64,000 nt of DNA. Origin: Treponema sp. GTDB lineage: Bacteria; Spirochaetota; Spirochaetia; Treponematales; Treponemataceae. The position numbers and the translations under genes were made by a program. The number at the start of each line of letters is the position of its first letter. Within the stretch, counting starts at the first letter, position 1. The DNA lies in the NCBI GenBank assembly GCA_022010055.1, contig CP091737.1, positions 1,674,001 to 1,738,000 on the forward strand, read 5' to 3'. Below the pieces are notes generated by a model. It ran no database searches and was not told the DNA's origin. It was given only the letters and a program-made list of their open reading frames with translations. Below are positions 26,769-36,238 of the stretch, one piece after another.

Positions 26769-27873
26769 ATTTATCCAATAATTTTTCTTGAAGGGTAAGC
26801 ACATCATTGTACATTTCGGGCTTCCAAGAAGTATATAGTTCCATCATACTTCCTTTCCCGGACGAGTGCCCCATTGTAAAGTCTATCTTCTCCTTTTTTA
26901 TATCATTGCTAAGTAAATAAGTATTGAAAAAATGCCTGAATGAATGAAAGGTCAAGCATTTGTTATCTATTGCACTTTTCATTTTCTCTGAATAGCTATG
27001 ATACAAAGCCTCTCTTACGGTACTTCCATAAACAGGCTTATCTATAGCCCTAGGTGAAGAAAAAATAAAAAAAGAATTGTTCGGTGTATTTCGCAATATT
27101 TTTACAAATCTTTCAGGTACAGGTGTAAATCTGTTTACACCTGTTTTTGTTGGACCTATTTTATCTATATAATATTGTCTGTCTATTTCTATATAATTAT
27201 CAAATAGTTGCTCTTTTTGTAATCCTCGTATTTCTGAAAAACGCATTCCTGTTATAGCGGAAAGCATACAAAAATACTTTAATTCTGGCAATCGCCATTC
27301 TTGTCTGAACATATAAACAAGTTCTTCGATAGTAAAAGCCTCTCTTCGTCTTTCTTGACTCATGCTTCCAAATGTGCTTGGAATAGGATTTTTCTGCAAA
27401 AACCCTTTATCTACGGCACTATCAAGCATTATTTTTAATGTTGATAATATGGAATTTATATAGTTCCCAGAGAGTTTTTTTTCTATGAGAGTATTCCTAA
27501 AGGAAAAAATCAAATCCTCGTCAATCATTTCAAGCGGGATAGTTTTGAAAAAAGGCACAATATAAGCCTTTAGAACTATTTGGCGGATGTAAAGGGTAGA
27601 CTTCTTAATACAATGGGTTTGACGTTTCTGAATTACCCAGAAATGAGAATCTGTGAACCATCCGTCTGAAAAATCCTCAAATGAAACAGCAGTACCAACT
27701 CTTCCGCCCTGCAACATCCGTTTGTTGCAAAAAAGAATCGCCTCGTTTTTCCTTGTGCAGCCGGTGGACTCGGGTACAGTACGTTTTCCATACCTATCAT
27801 ACCGGTACCAATAAAAGACACTTTTTCCCGACTTTAATTTGCGTTTAAAAATGTAGTAAGGAGCTTTTTCCAT
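26755..27873 (-). CDS. int: Prophage tyrosine integrase
   Basis: This 372-residue protein has the tyrosine recombinase catalytic pattern: Arg in AITGMRFSEIRGL near residue 210, HSFRHFFNTYL (HxxR) and MGHSSGKGSMMELYTSW with the nucleophilic Tyr. The N-terminus resembles arm-binding and core-binding domains of temperate-phage integrases. A GGAGA ribosome site precedes ATG 27873. It is convergent to the lysis genes and is the last phage gene, so the attachment site should lie just beyond it. Confidence 0.92.
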   Translation of the reverse strand: MEKAPYYIFKRKLKSGKSVFYWYRYDRYGKRTVPESTGCTRKNEAILFCNKRMLQGGRVGTAVSFEDFSDGWFTDSHFWVIQKRQTHCIKKSTLYIRQIVLKAYIVPFFKTIPLEMIDEDLIFSFRNTLIEKKLSGNYINSILSTLKIMLDSAVDKGFLQKNPIPSTFGSMSQERRREAFTIEELVYMFRQEWRLPELKYFCMLSAITGMRFSEIRGLQKEQLFDNYIEIDRQYYIDKIGPTKTGVNRFTPVPERFVKILRNTPNNSFFIFSSPRAIDKPVYGSTVREALYHSYSEKMKSAIDNKCLTFHSFRHFFNTYLLSNDIKKEKIDFTMGHSSGKGSMMELYTSWKPEMYNDVLTLQEKLLDKFIGN

Positions 27874-27901
27874 CTTTCGATACTCTCCTAAGAAATAAAA
27901 T

Positions 27902-27921
27902 TGCTAACATTCTGCTAACAT
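27902..27921. repeat. Direct repeat next to the integrase (candidate arm-type site)
   Basis: TGCTAACAT occurs at 27902-27910 and 27913-27921 with an 11-bp period, just upstream of the integrase start. Short direct repeats of this kind near int often bind the integrase arm domain or excisionase. No experimental or comparative support is available here. Confidence 0.4.
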
Positions 27922-28018
27922 AGGAATATAAATTCCATTTTTAATTTATTATATTGCAAATAAATAAATATTCCAAATTTTTACAGCATATTAATCTGTC
28001 AAATTAATGGTTTGTTAT

Positions 28019-28043
28019 AAAAGGAATTTGTAAAAGGAATTTG
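28019..28043. other. Candidate right attachment region of the prophage
   Basis: AAAAGGAATTTG is repeated at 28019-28030 and 28032-28043, in the 180-bp AT-rich gap between int and the reconstructed psd stop (28055-28057). The prophage-chromosome junction must lie in this gap. The matching left copy is outside the window, so the exact att core cannot be fixed. Confidence 0.4.
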
Positions 28044-28054
28044 CGCGATATATC

Positions 28055-28964
28055 TCACAGGCCTACGCCTATCCACTGGCCGGCGCGCACTTTGCATTCG
28101 GCGCCGTTTTTGTCTGCTCTTGAATTTCGGGAATAAGGCTGATTTTTTGAGGCTCAAACAGCAGGACAATCGTAGAACCGTACAAATCAAAATAGCCTTT
28201 TTCCTCACCTTTGTTAAATCTGCCTTTTGATTTATGGTTTTTAATTCCGCCTACGCTGAATGCCCCTACCTCAATCTGCGCCACTGTGCCAAAATTTTCA
28301 CATTCCATTATTGTCCACGAGCGGCGGTTTTTTGTATAAACCCTGAATTTTTCACAGGCGGCAGGCTGCACGCTGTAAAGAGAGCCTTCTATAAAATGAT
28401 TTTCAGACTTGACTCCGCTGTCAATGTAGCAATAGCGGTGATAATCCGTTGTGCAGAGGCGAAAAATAAGACATTCACCGTTCCTGAATTTTTCAGACAG
28501 GCTGTTTATATAGCTTTCAGAAGGCATTTCTGCAGGATTCGTTTCCTTGTTCCAAAAAAAACGCCGCGGCGTGCGATTTTCGCGCGGTTCAAAAAAATCG
28601 CGCAGAGAATAGTCAAACCCTTTTACCGAAAAAACCGCATTTTCCGTTATTTTAACAACGCTTAAAAAACTGTCGCAGGGACTAATCAGATGATTTTTTT
28701 CAGAATCAAAAGAAATCCGCTTTCTGCGCGTAAAAAAATCATTGAACGAAAGAAATTTCTGACCTTCAAATTCCTTCATATCAATTTTTAATTTTTTCTG
28801 ATAAATCTTCCAATCATAAAATGAGAGAGCGGACTGCGCAAAAAAAATCCCGCAAGCTTTGGAATCCTGATAAACAGAATAAAATGCAGCAGAAGCCTGC
28901 CAAAACACGTTCTGCACAAAAACTCAACGGATTTATCATTCTGGCTGTTATTTTTTTCAGTCAT
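28055..28964 (-). CDS. psd: Phosphatidylserine decarboxylase, with two frameshifts
   Basis: The enzyme makes phosphatidylethanolamine from phosphatidylserine at the membrane. The main frame (28069-28917) has SFNDFFTRRK, LISPCDS, and LYGSTIVLLF with the GST cleavage site that forms the pyruvoyl cofactor. The true N-terminus is in another frame from ATG 28964 (VEFLCRTCFGRLLL, SPLSHFMIGRFI); one missing A-T pair in the run at 28792-28797 joins them. At the C-terminus a missing base at 28107-28111 hides the family-typical end NGAECKVRAGQWIG, with stop at 28055. The repaired length of 303 residues is normal. It follows pssA by 23 nt. Confidence 0.88.
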
Positions 28965-28987
28965 TTTTCAACTCAAAAAACGGAATT

Positions 28988-29734
28988 TCAATCTTCCGCG
29001 CGCATAATCACGCTGTTTTCAAACATAAGAGAAGGATCATTTTCTTTGGCAGGAACGTAATACGCCTTTCCCAAAAGAAGAAGAACAAATTCAATAAGCC
29101 CGATAAGAAGCAAAAGCGACTTTCCTACAAGCTTAGGCTTAGGCATTTTGAACGGAGTTATAAAAAGCATTCCCAAAAGAACAAGAATAACAAGGCATGG
29201 AGTAATCGGCGGCCGGGCAGTTCTTGTAAAATATGCACATATAAAAACCGCCGGAAGCACAACGGCAACGCTGGTGACAGGCAAACCTTTGTATTCAGAA
29301 CGGCTTTTTTCTGTTAAAGCCTGACGCTGCATTTCATCAACATTAAAAAACGAAAGCCGGATAAGCGCGCTTAAAAGATACAAAGCGCATATACAGATTG
29401 CAATTCTTGCCTGGATTGGATGCTCTACAGGATAATGGACATCACCAAGAGCAAGACTGTACACTATCAAAGAAGGAAAAACTCCGTAGCTAATAATATC
29501 CGCCATGGAGTCAATCTGAATTCCAAAAAGTTTTTCGTTTTCTGTCCTGTTTTTCTTTGTTGAAGCGACCTTTCCGTCAAACATATCCATAATTCCGGAA
29601 ATCATAAGGCATAGCAGAGCCAGAATGAAACTCTTGTCGTTGTCGGAAAAAACAAAATGTATTCCGGCAAAAGAAAAAAGCATTCCAACGTATGTCAAGA
29701 CAACAGTATAATTGAAAACCCCAAGCAACTTCAT
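28988..29734 (-). CDS. pssA: CDP-diacylglycerol-serine O-phosphatidyltransferase
   Basis: This is a 248-residue membrane protein of the CDP-alcohol phosphatidyltransferase family. The active-site signature is visible as MDMFDGKVAS followed by FGIQIDSMADIISYG, with the conserved Asp residues. Start 29734 is preferred over a longer frame because AGAAGG lies 7 nt upstream and the longer version would overlap the previous gene. It makes phosphatidylserine, the substrate of the psd product next to it. Confidence 0.9.
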   Translation of the reverse strand: MKLLGVFNYTVVLTYVGMLFSFAGIHFVFSDNDKSFILALLCLMISGIMDMFDGKVASTKKNRTENEKLFGIQIDSMADIISYGVFPSLIVYSLALGDVHYPVEHPIQARIAICICALYLLSALIRLSFFNVDEMQRQALTEKSRSEYKGLPVTSVAVVLPAVFICAYFTRTARPPITPCLVILVLLGMLFITPFKMPKPKLVGKSLLLLIGLIEFVLLLLGKAYYVPAKENDPSLMFENSVIMRAED

Positions 29735-29745
29735 TTTTAAACCTT

Positions 29746-30387
29746 CTAATCTAAAATATATCCGAACAAAATTCCGTAAAAGATTATCAGCCACGGCTTT
29801 ACAGTAAGAATTATTACCATAAATTTTTTAAATTTCATTTCAGTAAGTCCGGCGCAATAACAAATAAAATCATCGGGCGAAAAAGGAATCAGCAGAAGAA
29901 ACCACAGAATCACCGAAAGTTTTTCCGTCCTTTTATTAATCCATTGCTGACATTTATTATAGCGTTTTTCTGAAAAAATATGCTGCATGACAACGCTTCC
30001 GTATTTTCTTGAAATCAGAAAAACCGTAAACGAACCAAGGCAGATTCCAATATAATTTGCAAGAATCCCCTTTACCGCTCCAAAAAGTCCAGGTCCTACA
30101 ATATAACCCACAGTTCCGGGAAAAAACGCAAAAATAACTTTAAAACATTGAAAAACGCAGAGCGCGGCAGGCCCGAACATTCCAAAAGAATCCAGAAACA
30201 CCTTAAACGAGTCTAAATCAGAAAAACTTCCTTTTTTATATTCACGAAAAAAATAAAATGTGAGCGCAGAAAACAGAACCAGCATGAGTGCAATAAAAAT
30301 TTTCTTAAAAAGTCCTGATTTCCGGGCAAGCATTTCGCCACAGGAAATTTTCGCAGAGGAAAAATTACTGCTGTTTTCCGTTTCCAT
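29746..30387 (-). CDS. VTT/TVP38-TMEM64 (DedA-like) family membrane protein
   Basis: This 213-residue protein has several membrane segments and the VTT-domain pattern FFPGTVGYIVGPGLFGAVKG, LGSFTVFLISRKYG and LIPFSPDDFICYCAGLT. Relatives act as lipid scramblases or flippases and in membrane homeostasis. It is first in an operon with pssA and psd (12 nt to pssA), which supports a phospholipid-related role. AAGG precedes the ATG. Confidence 0.85.
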   Translation of the reverse strand: METENSSNFSSAKISCGEMLARKSGLFKKIFIALMLVLFSALTFYFFREYKKGSFSDLDSFKVFLDSFGMFGPAALCVFQCFKVIFAFFPGTVGYIVGPGLFGAVKGILANYIGICLGSFTVFLISRKYGSVVMQHIFSEKRYNKCQQWINKRTEKLSVILWFLLLIPFSPDDFICYCAGLTEMKFKKFMVIILTVKPWLIIFYGILFGYILD

Positions 30388-30561
30388 CTAGTTTTTCCTT
30401 TTAGTTCAATACTTTAAAACATTATGCTGATTTTTTATGTTTACCACAACCACAAAAGTCTATTCAGGTGAATTATCATTTCCGAACTAAACTGCGTTCC
30501 CGGCGACATTCTTAAATACGAAGAAGAATAAACGCATAAAACAACAGCGTCCGCAGAATAT

Positions 30562-30601
30562 AAAAAAAACGGACGACCCTTCCAACCGAAAGAGCCGTCC
30601 G
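30562..30601 (-). terminator. Rho-independent terminator of the starch-enzyme operon
   Basis: On the minus strand a 12-bp stem with two wobble pairs (plus-strand arms 30570-30581 and 30590-30601, CGGACG...CGTCCG) is followed by a run of eight T (30562-30569 as A). It lies 79 nt beyond the stop of the 30680 gene. The rest of the 30388-30679 gap holds no supported gene. Confidence 0.85.
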
Positions 30602-30679
30602 CGCCTGCAAGGCATTGCCGCCGGTCACATTCCTTATTCCGGCATAAGCGTCATGAAACCTCCGGACAAATCACGAACC

Positions 30680-33600
30680 TTAAGGATTGTATTGAACAAA
30701 TGCACCGACATTATAAGTTGTAGTTCCTTTTACAAAAGTAACATTAGGGCTTTTGTTGTAAATGCGTCCGGCACTGTCGCCAGTTGCAGACCAATTCGGT
30801 TCTGTAGTTCCTTTAGCACATCTTGCAAAGTTAAAGCCGGCTATGTCATCATAAATTGAAAGATTAATTGTTGTGCCAGAGCCGCTTGCTTTTACCCACT
30901 GACCGCTTCCGTAAGAACCGCCCCAAACCCAGGCAAAAATCAAAACATCGCCGCCCCAAATCCAACTGTCGCCTGACGCTGCATTTACGGTAACATCAAC
31001 TTTTGTTGTTGCAATTCCTGCTTCGCCTTTTTGCCAAATTTTGAAATTTCCGCCCTGATAAACAGGGTGGTTTCCGGCATAGCCGTCACCAGTCGGAGAC
31101 CAGACTTCACCGCCGATTGCCACAACGATTTCTCCACTTGTTCCGGTAATTTTTGCAGCGTAAAGCGTTTCTGTGCTATTTAAAACTTCTACAGTGTCGT
31201 CGTATTCAATGCCAACAGATTTTCTAAGGCTGATTAAATAGTCGATGTGCTGCTTAAATGTATTTGTTGTTCCGTAAACAGTTTCGCCGCCTCTGTACTG
31301 CCAGCCGTCGCCTGTAAAGTAATGCTGCCAGGCTACGCAAGGATACCCCGGATGAGTCAAAATAAACGCATACGCCGCAGGAACGTTATCCCACTTCAAT
31401 TCCCAGTGCTGCTGCGTGCTTCCTGTGTCGTGGTTGTCTACAAAAGTAACGGCGGTTGCCGGCGCAGAACGCATTAAAGTAGTAGAATCGGCAAGCAGAC
31501 TCATATCCCAGCTGTCAGTTGAAATTGGTCCGGCTTTGTACCAGCCAAACGCACTGTTAAGCTTCTGCTTCAGGACAAAGTCGAACGCGCGCGATTTCTT
31601 TCCGGCCACTGAATTTACAGTTGATTCAGTTTTGTTTACCCACTCGTTCAAAAGAGCGCTCCAGTTATTATTGCCGTCCGGCCAGTACTCACCTACAGAA
31701 AAAGCGGTGTCGGTCATAGCGTTGTAATAGCCGACATACTCTCCGCCAAAACCTTTTACAAAGTCGTAACGCCAGCCGACAAATCCGGCGCGCCTTAGGA
31801 CAGTGTTCATCCAGCTGTAAATTCCCTGCTGAACCGAAAGATTTTTGTGGTCAAGGTCGCGGTAAGCCGCATAACCCATTCCGCTGTCCGTTCCGCCTTT
31901 TTTAGATGAACCGAACATAGGGCTGCTGGAATTTGAAAATCCTTCGTCGTCGCTGCAAATTGAATAATAATCATCCGTCCATCGCGGATTTGTAAAGTCG
32001 CCCCAGGAAGTTGTTCCGGCGCGATGGTTTACAACAATATCCGCAATCGCCTTTGCGGGCTGAATTGCCTGAACCACGCTTTTAAGCTCAGCTTCCGTTC
32101 CGTAGCAGCTGTTCAAATCGTTAAGCTGAGTCGGAGCGTAACCTTCGGAGCTTGCAGTGTCTGTCTTGCTTGCCGGCGGAAACCAAACGTATTCAAACGT
32201 GTTTTTTATGTCATCTGCCGAAGAGAGCATTGTGCCGTACCACGTGTACCATTTTGGATTAGGATTTTCGATTGTGTAGCCGTTGCCGCGAGGCGCACTG
32301 TCCCAGTTAAAGCCCTGGAGCATTACTCCGCTCTTGTTTTCCGTGTAAGGCTGGACAGTTTTTTTTGTATATACCGCACTAACAACCTGCGAATTTTCCA
32401 TTCCAGATTTTGCCGCAACAACTTTTAAAGTCGTTGTTCCGTCTATTTTGATTCCGCCATCTGTGTAAAGCGTGCTTGATTTTGTAGGGTCAGAACCGTT
32501 TGTTGTGTAGTAGATTTCCGCGCCGGCAGTGTCGGTAAAAGGAAAAACTGTAATTGTGTTCCAGAAATCGCCTTCAGGAACAGAAAGAACTGGCGCTTCC
32601 ACCACTGCGGTATTTGTAAATTTCTTTATTACAACCGCAGAAGAAGCCGCTCCATTCTTTACGGCGATTGCCTTTATCGTAACAGTTCCTGAAATTGCGA
32701 ATTGCGCAGTATATTTTGTTCCGGTTGTAGCGCTTGGCTCAGAACCATCAGTCGTGTAGTAAATTTCCGAGCCGGCCGTAGAACAAGAAATTGTTACGTT
32801 CGCAGAACCGCTAAAGTTTCCGCCTGAGTCAGCATCTGAAGAAGAAATTACAGGCTCCGCAACTTTTTCGCCTTCCGCAACCTGCTTTAAGATTACAACC
32901 GACCATGGAGCGACACCGTACGAAGTAGAAAGCACCGCAGCATCAATTGCGTTGTCATTCCAGCAGTTAAAGTCTGTTTCAAAATGATTTTGAGTATCCG
33001 CAATACGCACCCAGGATTTTCCGGAAGCAGCGGCAGGAATTGTAAACTGAACTTCCGTAGTGTACATATTCATAAACACAAGGTAGTCGCTTCCGCCGGA
33101 AACCGTGCTTCCATTTATGCGGAGCCAAACGCAGCGGTCGCCGTCTGTCAATGTATCAGCGCCGTTCTCTTTCTTAAAGTCATACAAAACGCTGTAATCT
33201 GTCTGCTGGAACGCAGGCTCGCTTGCACGCAGTTTCAGCATATAGTTCATAAACTTAAAGTTGCCGTTTACTTTTGCAGAATTGCCGAATGTTCCAAAGT
33301 TGTTGTGGTAAGCACCGCTTCCGCCGGTCGCAACTTCATGAGGCGAAGAAGAGTTTATCATGTTGTAGTTGCTCCAGGTCGCAACGCTGTCTATGTTGTA
33401 AGGATTGTTGTTTCCGTTCTGCGTTCTGCTGAACTCGTCGCCCCAGACAATCATAGGAACACCGCGGCTCATCATCTGGATTGCGATGTAGTTTCTTGCA
33501 GCCTGGCGTTTGTCTTTTGGTTGTGTTCCAAAACCAAGCGTGTTGTAGTCGCCGTTGCCGCCGTCGCTTGATCCAAACGGCCAAGTCAAAGTGCTGTTCA

Positions 33601-34528
33601 TCGCATTGCCTGCACCTTCATAGCTGCACAAATCGGCAAGAGTAAAGCCGTCGTGCGCAACCACAAAGTTCACGGACTTGTGCGGACCGCCCTGGTCAGC
33701 GAAGTTTTTGAAATCTCCATTAATGCAACTAAGTATTTCTTTATCATCTCCTGCCTTGCGGTTTCCAGTTCCAACATACGAGCGGATTGCATCGCGGAAT
33801 CGTCCGTTCCATTCGCCCCAGCCGGCCGGGAAGTTTCCAACTTGATAAGTTCCAATGTCCCAGGCTTCGGCAATCATTTCCGCATCTTTTTCTTGTCCTA
33901 AGGCGATAATGTCTTTAATCGTCTGCGCATCCTTGCTGTAATTCCAAGTGCCAGAGCCTTCGCGTCCCAAAACAGGCGCAAGATCAAAGCGGTAGCCGTC
34001 AACGCCCATCTCGTCAATCCAGTAAGCAAGGGAATCCAGAATAAGCTTGCGGACAACAGGATTATCGCACTGCAAGTTGTTTCCGCAGCCGGTAGTTTCC
34101 CAGTAAGCACCAACATTACCCTTATCAAGAGAATAATAAGTGCTGTTGTCCAAGCCGCGCATAAACGTAAGTTCGGCAGTTTTATAGCTATCTGTTTTGC
34201 CGTACCAAGTTCCGCCTTCTCCGGAATGGTTGAACACAACGTCAAGGTAAACTTCCATTCCAGCGTCATGGAACGCTTTTACCATTTCCTTGAATTCGCG
34301 CGTTGGACCGCCGTAGGATTTATCGCTTGAATAACGTCTGTCCGGCGCAAAGTAGCCGTAAGTCATGTACGCCCAGTAGTTTCCGCCCGGCGCGTCGTCC
34401 GGGTTTGCGTCGTTGTCGCTTTCGTGAACTGGCAAAAGCTCGATTGTGTTCACTCCCAACGCCTTAAGGTACGGAGCCAACATTCCCGCGCCCTTGTATG
34501 TTCCCTGATATTCAGAAGGAATGTCCAC
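30680..34528 (-). CDS. Bifunctional GH13 lipoprotein, C-terminal part: debranching enzyme plus alpha-amylase
   Basis: This 1,282-residue frame continues the gene begun at 36042. The first catalytic domain is isoamylase/GlgX-like: GVNTIELLPVHESDND, VYLDVVFNHSGEG, GVDGYRFDLAPVLG with the nucleophile Asp, AEAWDIG and FVVAHDGF. Two chitobiase-type linker domains follow (EIYYTTDGSEPS, EIYYTTNGSDPT). The second catalytic domain (about residues 740-1110) is a GH13 alpha-amylase: VMLQGFNWDSAP, IADIVVNHRAG, GWRYDFVKGF, SVGEYWPDG and TFVDNHDTGS. A C-terminal beta domain rich in Trp probably binds starch. A single chain would cut both alpha-1,6 and alpha-1,4 bonds. Confidence 0.88.
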   Translation of the reverse strand: MDIPSEYQGTYKGAGMLAPYLKALGVNTIELLPVHESDNDANPDDAPGGNYWAYMTYGYFAPDRRYSSDKSYGGPTREFKEMVKAFHDAGMEVYLDVVFNHSGEGGTWYGKTDSYKTAELTFMRGLDNSTYYSLDKGNVGAYWETTGCGNNLQCDNPVVRKLILDSLAYWIDEMGVDGYRFDLAPVLGREGSGTWNYSKDAQTIKDIIALGQEKDAEMIAEAWDIGTYQVGNFPAGWGEWNGRFRDAIRSYVGTGNRKAGDDKEILSCINGDFKNFADQGGPHKSVNFVVAHDGFTLADLCSYEGAGNAMNSTLTWPFGSSDGGNGDYNTLGFGTQPKDKRQAARNYIAIQMMSRGVPMIVWGDEFSRTQNGNNNPYNIDSVATWSNYNMINSSSPHEVATGGSGAYHNNFGTFGNSAKVNGNFKFMNYMLKLRASEPAFQQTDYSVLYDFKKENGADTLTDGDRCVWLRINGSTVSGGSDYLVFMNMYTTEVQFTIPAAASGKSWVRIADTQNHFETDFNCWNDNAIDAAVLSTSYGVAPWSVVILKQVAEGEKVAEPVISSSDADSGGNFSGSANVTISCSTAGSEIYYTTDGSEPSATTGTKYTAQFAISGTVTIKAIAVKNGAASSAVVIKKFTNTAVVEAPVLSVPEGDFWNTITVFPFTDTAGAEIYYTTNGSDPTKSSTLYTDGGIKIDGTTTLKVVAAKSGMENSQVVSAVYTKKTVQPYTENKSGVMLQGFNWDSAPRGNGYTIENPNPKWYTWYGTMLSSADDIKNTFEYVWFPPASKTDTASSEGYAPTQLNDLNSCYGTEAELKSVVQAIQPAKAIADIVVNHRAGTTSWGDFTNPRWTDDYYSICSDDEGFSNSSSPMFGSSKKGGTDSGMGYAAYRDLDHKNLSVQQGIYSWMNTVLRRAGFVGWRYDFVKGFGGEYVGYYNAMTDTAFSVGEYWPDGNNNWSALLNEWVNKTESTVNSVAGKKSRAFDFVLKQKLNSAFGWYKAGPISTDSWDMSLLADSTTLMRSAPATAVTFVDNHDTGSTQQHWELKWDNVPAAYAFILTHPGYPCVAWQHYFTGDGWQYRGGETVYGTTNTFKQHIDYLISLRKSVGIEYDDTVEVLNSTETLYAAKITGTSGEIVVAIGGEVWSPTGDGYAGNHPVYQGGNFKIWQKGEAGIATTKVDVTVNAASGDSWIWGGDVLIFAWVWGGSYGSGQWVKASGSGTTINLSIYDDIAGFNFARCAKGTTEPNWSATGDSAGRIYNKSPNVTFVKGTTTYNVGAFVQYNP

Positions 34529-34554
34529 AACGCACTCAAAGCCATCAATTCCAT

Positions 34555-36042
34555 TTAATATAGAAGAAAGTTGCGCAGAAGAAGGATGTTTGTGATTCCG
34601 CGCGCGTGAGCCTCGTAAATAATCGCTTTTTCCTGCGGAATTTTTGGCTTTGTTCCAAAACCTGTGCTGTCTTTTACAACAACAGATTTTGAGGCATAAA
34701 TGCCAGTGTCAAAGTTTCTTCGTGCCGCGCCTTCAAATACTTCCTCGCCAGTTCCGTACATTCCGCCATTCAGGCTGCCAAGCGCAACCGGGTTTGACTT
34801 GTCGTGGCTTATTTCCTTTGAATACGGATCGAACAGAAGCTTATTAGGATTAAAGCGGTTTCCTGCTGCATCAAAATCCGCGACAAACCCAGCGGAACTT
34901 CCGCCGCGCTTCCAGTTTTCGTCAAAGGTCCAGTTCGGTCCCCATGCGCGGAACGCATACAAAGTGCCGGAATCAATCCCGCTTATTTTTGCGCGCCATA
35001 CGTCATCAGACCCCTTTTCCATCCAGTAATCATAGGCAAATTCTTTGCCGTACGCTTCGGTATAAATCTCCAGAAGAATCTTTGTGGCATTTTTTGAATA
35101 AACCGCAAAAGTTCCGTTTCCGTCCGGGTCGATATCCGCGCCCAAAGCGTAAGATGCGCTAGCCCAGTTTGCCTGATCTACCGGCGAATATTTACCGGTG
35201 GAAGGATGCCTCATGCCAAGCTCATCGCTAAGCGTTCCAAACTGAATTTTTTCTAAAACAACAGTTTCGCCGCTTTTTACAGAAACAGGCGACGGACTTT
35301 TATACAGAATCGCGCCATTTTCAGTTATATAAAAATTCCATGTTCCCGGCGCAATATTTTCAATAACCTGCTCGCTGCCGTTCACCCCGGAAACAATTTC
35401 TGAAACTGGGTCGCAAACCTGAACTTTTACATCAGAATTTTGTCCTTCCGTAGAAAATTTTACAACTCCGCTTTCCAGCCTATAGCTTTCCCGGTCTTTT
35501 GTTTCGTTTTTTTGAATATCCAGCGCAATCTGCTTAGTATCGACCAGAGCCGCATGAGCGTGCTGCGGAATCAAATTTTCAACAGTGGAAGTTCCTAAAG
35601 AAGATACCTTATCGTAGTTACTTTTTATAAGATTGTAATAAACCGAACCTACCGCCGTACTAGCCCACGTTACGTTTACATTATTAAGAACATCCGGTTT
35701 TATATCCATTACGGAATAAATAGTCACACCGTCAAGCTTTGTATCATTTGAATAAGCCTGAACGGCAACAACGCGGTTTTTTCCAACTGGAATCTTGTCA
35801 ATTTCAATCGGACCGGAGTTTTTCCCTGAAGAAACGGCAACATTGCGAACAACATCTTCCATTCCGCTGCCGCAGACTGTTACCGTAGCCTTTGTAATTT
35901 CTTTAATATAAAGAGCACGGTCCTGATTCGACAGAGTTACGGCAACTATGCCAAACCGTGAATCAGAACTGCGTTCTTCAAGTTTGCAGGAAAATGCAAA
36001 AAGACATAAAAAAGCCAGACAACTACAAAAAAATTTCTTCAT
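34555..36042 (-). CDS. Bifunctional GH13 lipoprotein, N-terminal part
   Basis: TTTGGAGG precedes ATG 36042. A lipoprotein signal (lipobox Cys19 in LFAFSC) indicates surface or outer-membrane anchoring. Residues ~30-250 are the N-terminal module shared with three other enzymes of the locus (IPVGKNRVVAVQ, VQVCDPVS, IAPGTW). Next come a CBM48/isoamylase N-terminal-like domain (FAVYSKNATKILLEIY, FRAWGPNW) and the beginning of the debranching domain (IIYEAHARG). The frame breaks after GITN: one base missing near 34587 hides HPSSAQLSSILNGIDGFE, which continues into the next fragment. The repaired protein has about 1,787 residues. Confidence 0.85.
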   Translation of the reverse strand: MKKFFCSCLAFLCLFAFSCKLEERSSDSRFGIVAVTLSNQDRALYIKEITKATVTVCGSGMEDVVRNVAVSSGKNSGPIEIDKIPVGKNRVVAVQAYSNDTKLDGVTIYSVMDIKPDVLNNVNVTWASTAVGSVYYNLIKSNYDKVSSLGTSTVENLIPQHAHAALVDTKQIALDIQKNETKDRESYRLESGVVKFSTEGQNSDVKVQVCDPVSEIVSGVNGSEQVIENIAPGTWNFYITENGAILYKSPSPVSVKSGETVVLEKIQFGTLSDELGMRHPSTGKYSPVDQANWASASYALGADIDPDGNGTFAVYSKNATKILLEIYTEAYGKEFAYDYWMEKGSDDVWRAKISGIDSGTLYAFRAWGPNWTFDENWKRGGSSAGFVADFDAAGNRFNPNKLLFDPYSKEISHDKSNPVALGSLNGGMYGTGEEVFEGAARRNFDTGIYASKSVVVKDSTGFGTKPKIPQEKAIIYEAHARGITNILLLRNFLLY

Positions 36043-36097
36043 ATCAGCCTCCAAAGAGTTAAAATCTTCAAAACATCTCTAAGTAAGGCAAGAAGTG

Positions 36098-36146
36098 TTT
36101 ATAATTCCGTCTAGGGAATTATAAATGCAGAAAATTGATTTGTAAA
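36098..36146 (-). promoter_or_regulatory. Promoter overlapped by a perfect palindrome, upstream of the bifunctional GH13 gene
   Basis: On the minus strand TTTACA (36141-36146) and TATAAT (36118-36123) are 17 bp apart. A perfect 11-bp inverted repeat (TTTATAATTCC 36098-36108, GGAATTATAAA 36115-36125) is centred at the expected transcription start. This is the layout of a repressor operator blocking the start site. It leaves a leader of about 70 nt before the ATG. Confidence 0.6.
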
Positions 36147-36238
36147 ATTATTTTTTGCTTTTTTCAAAAAAGTTCACAAAAGAAACAGGATGCAAACAAT
36201 AACAGGAACACGATAAAATATCGGCGGTTACCTGCATT

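Noticed and set aside
30388..30679. Short peptide-like reading in the gap (ELNCVPGDILKYEEE before a stop near 30529)
   Set aside because: It has no start with a ribosome site and needs a frame change to extend; too short to support as a gene or remnant.
32984..33571. A 195-codon plus-strand frame opposite the bifunctional GH13 gene
   Set aside because: It runs antisense to strongly conserved catalytic sequence, has no ribosome site and looks compositionally like a reverse shadow. Other long antisense frames across 31,000-46,000 are of the same kind.
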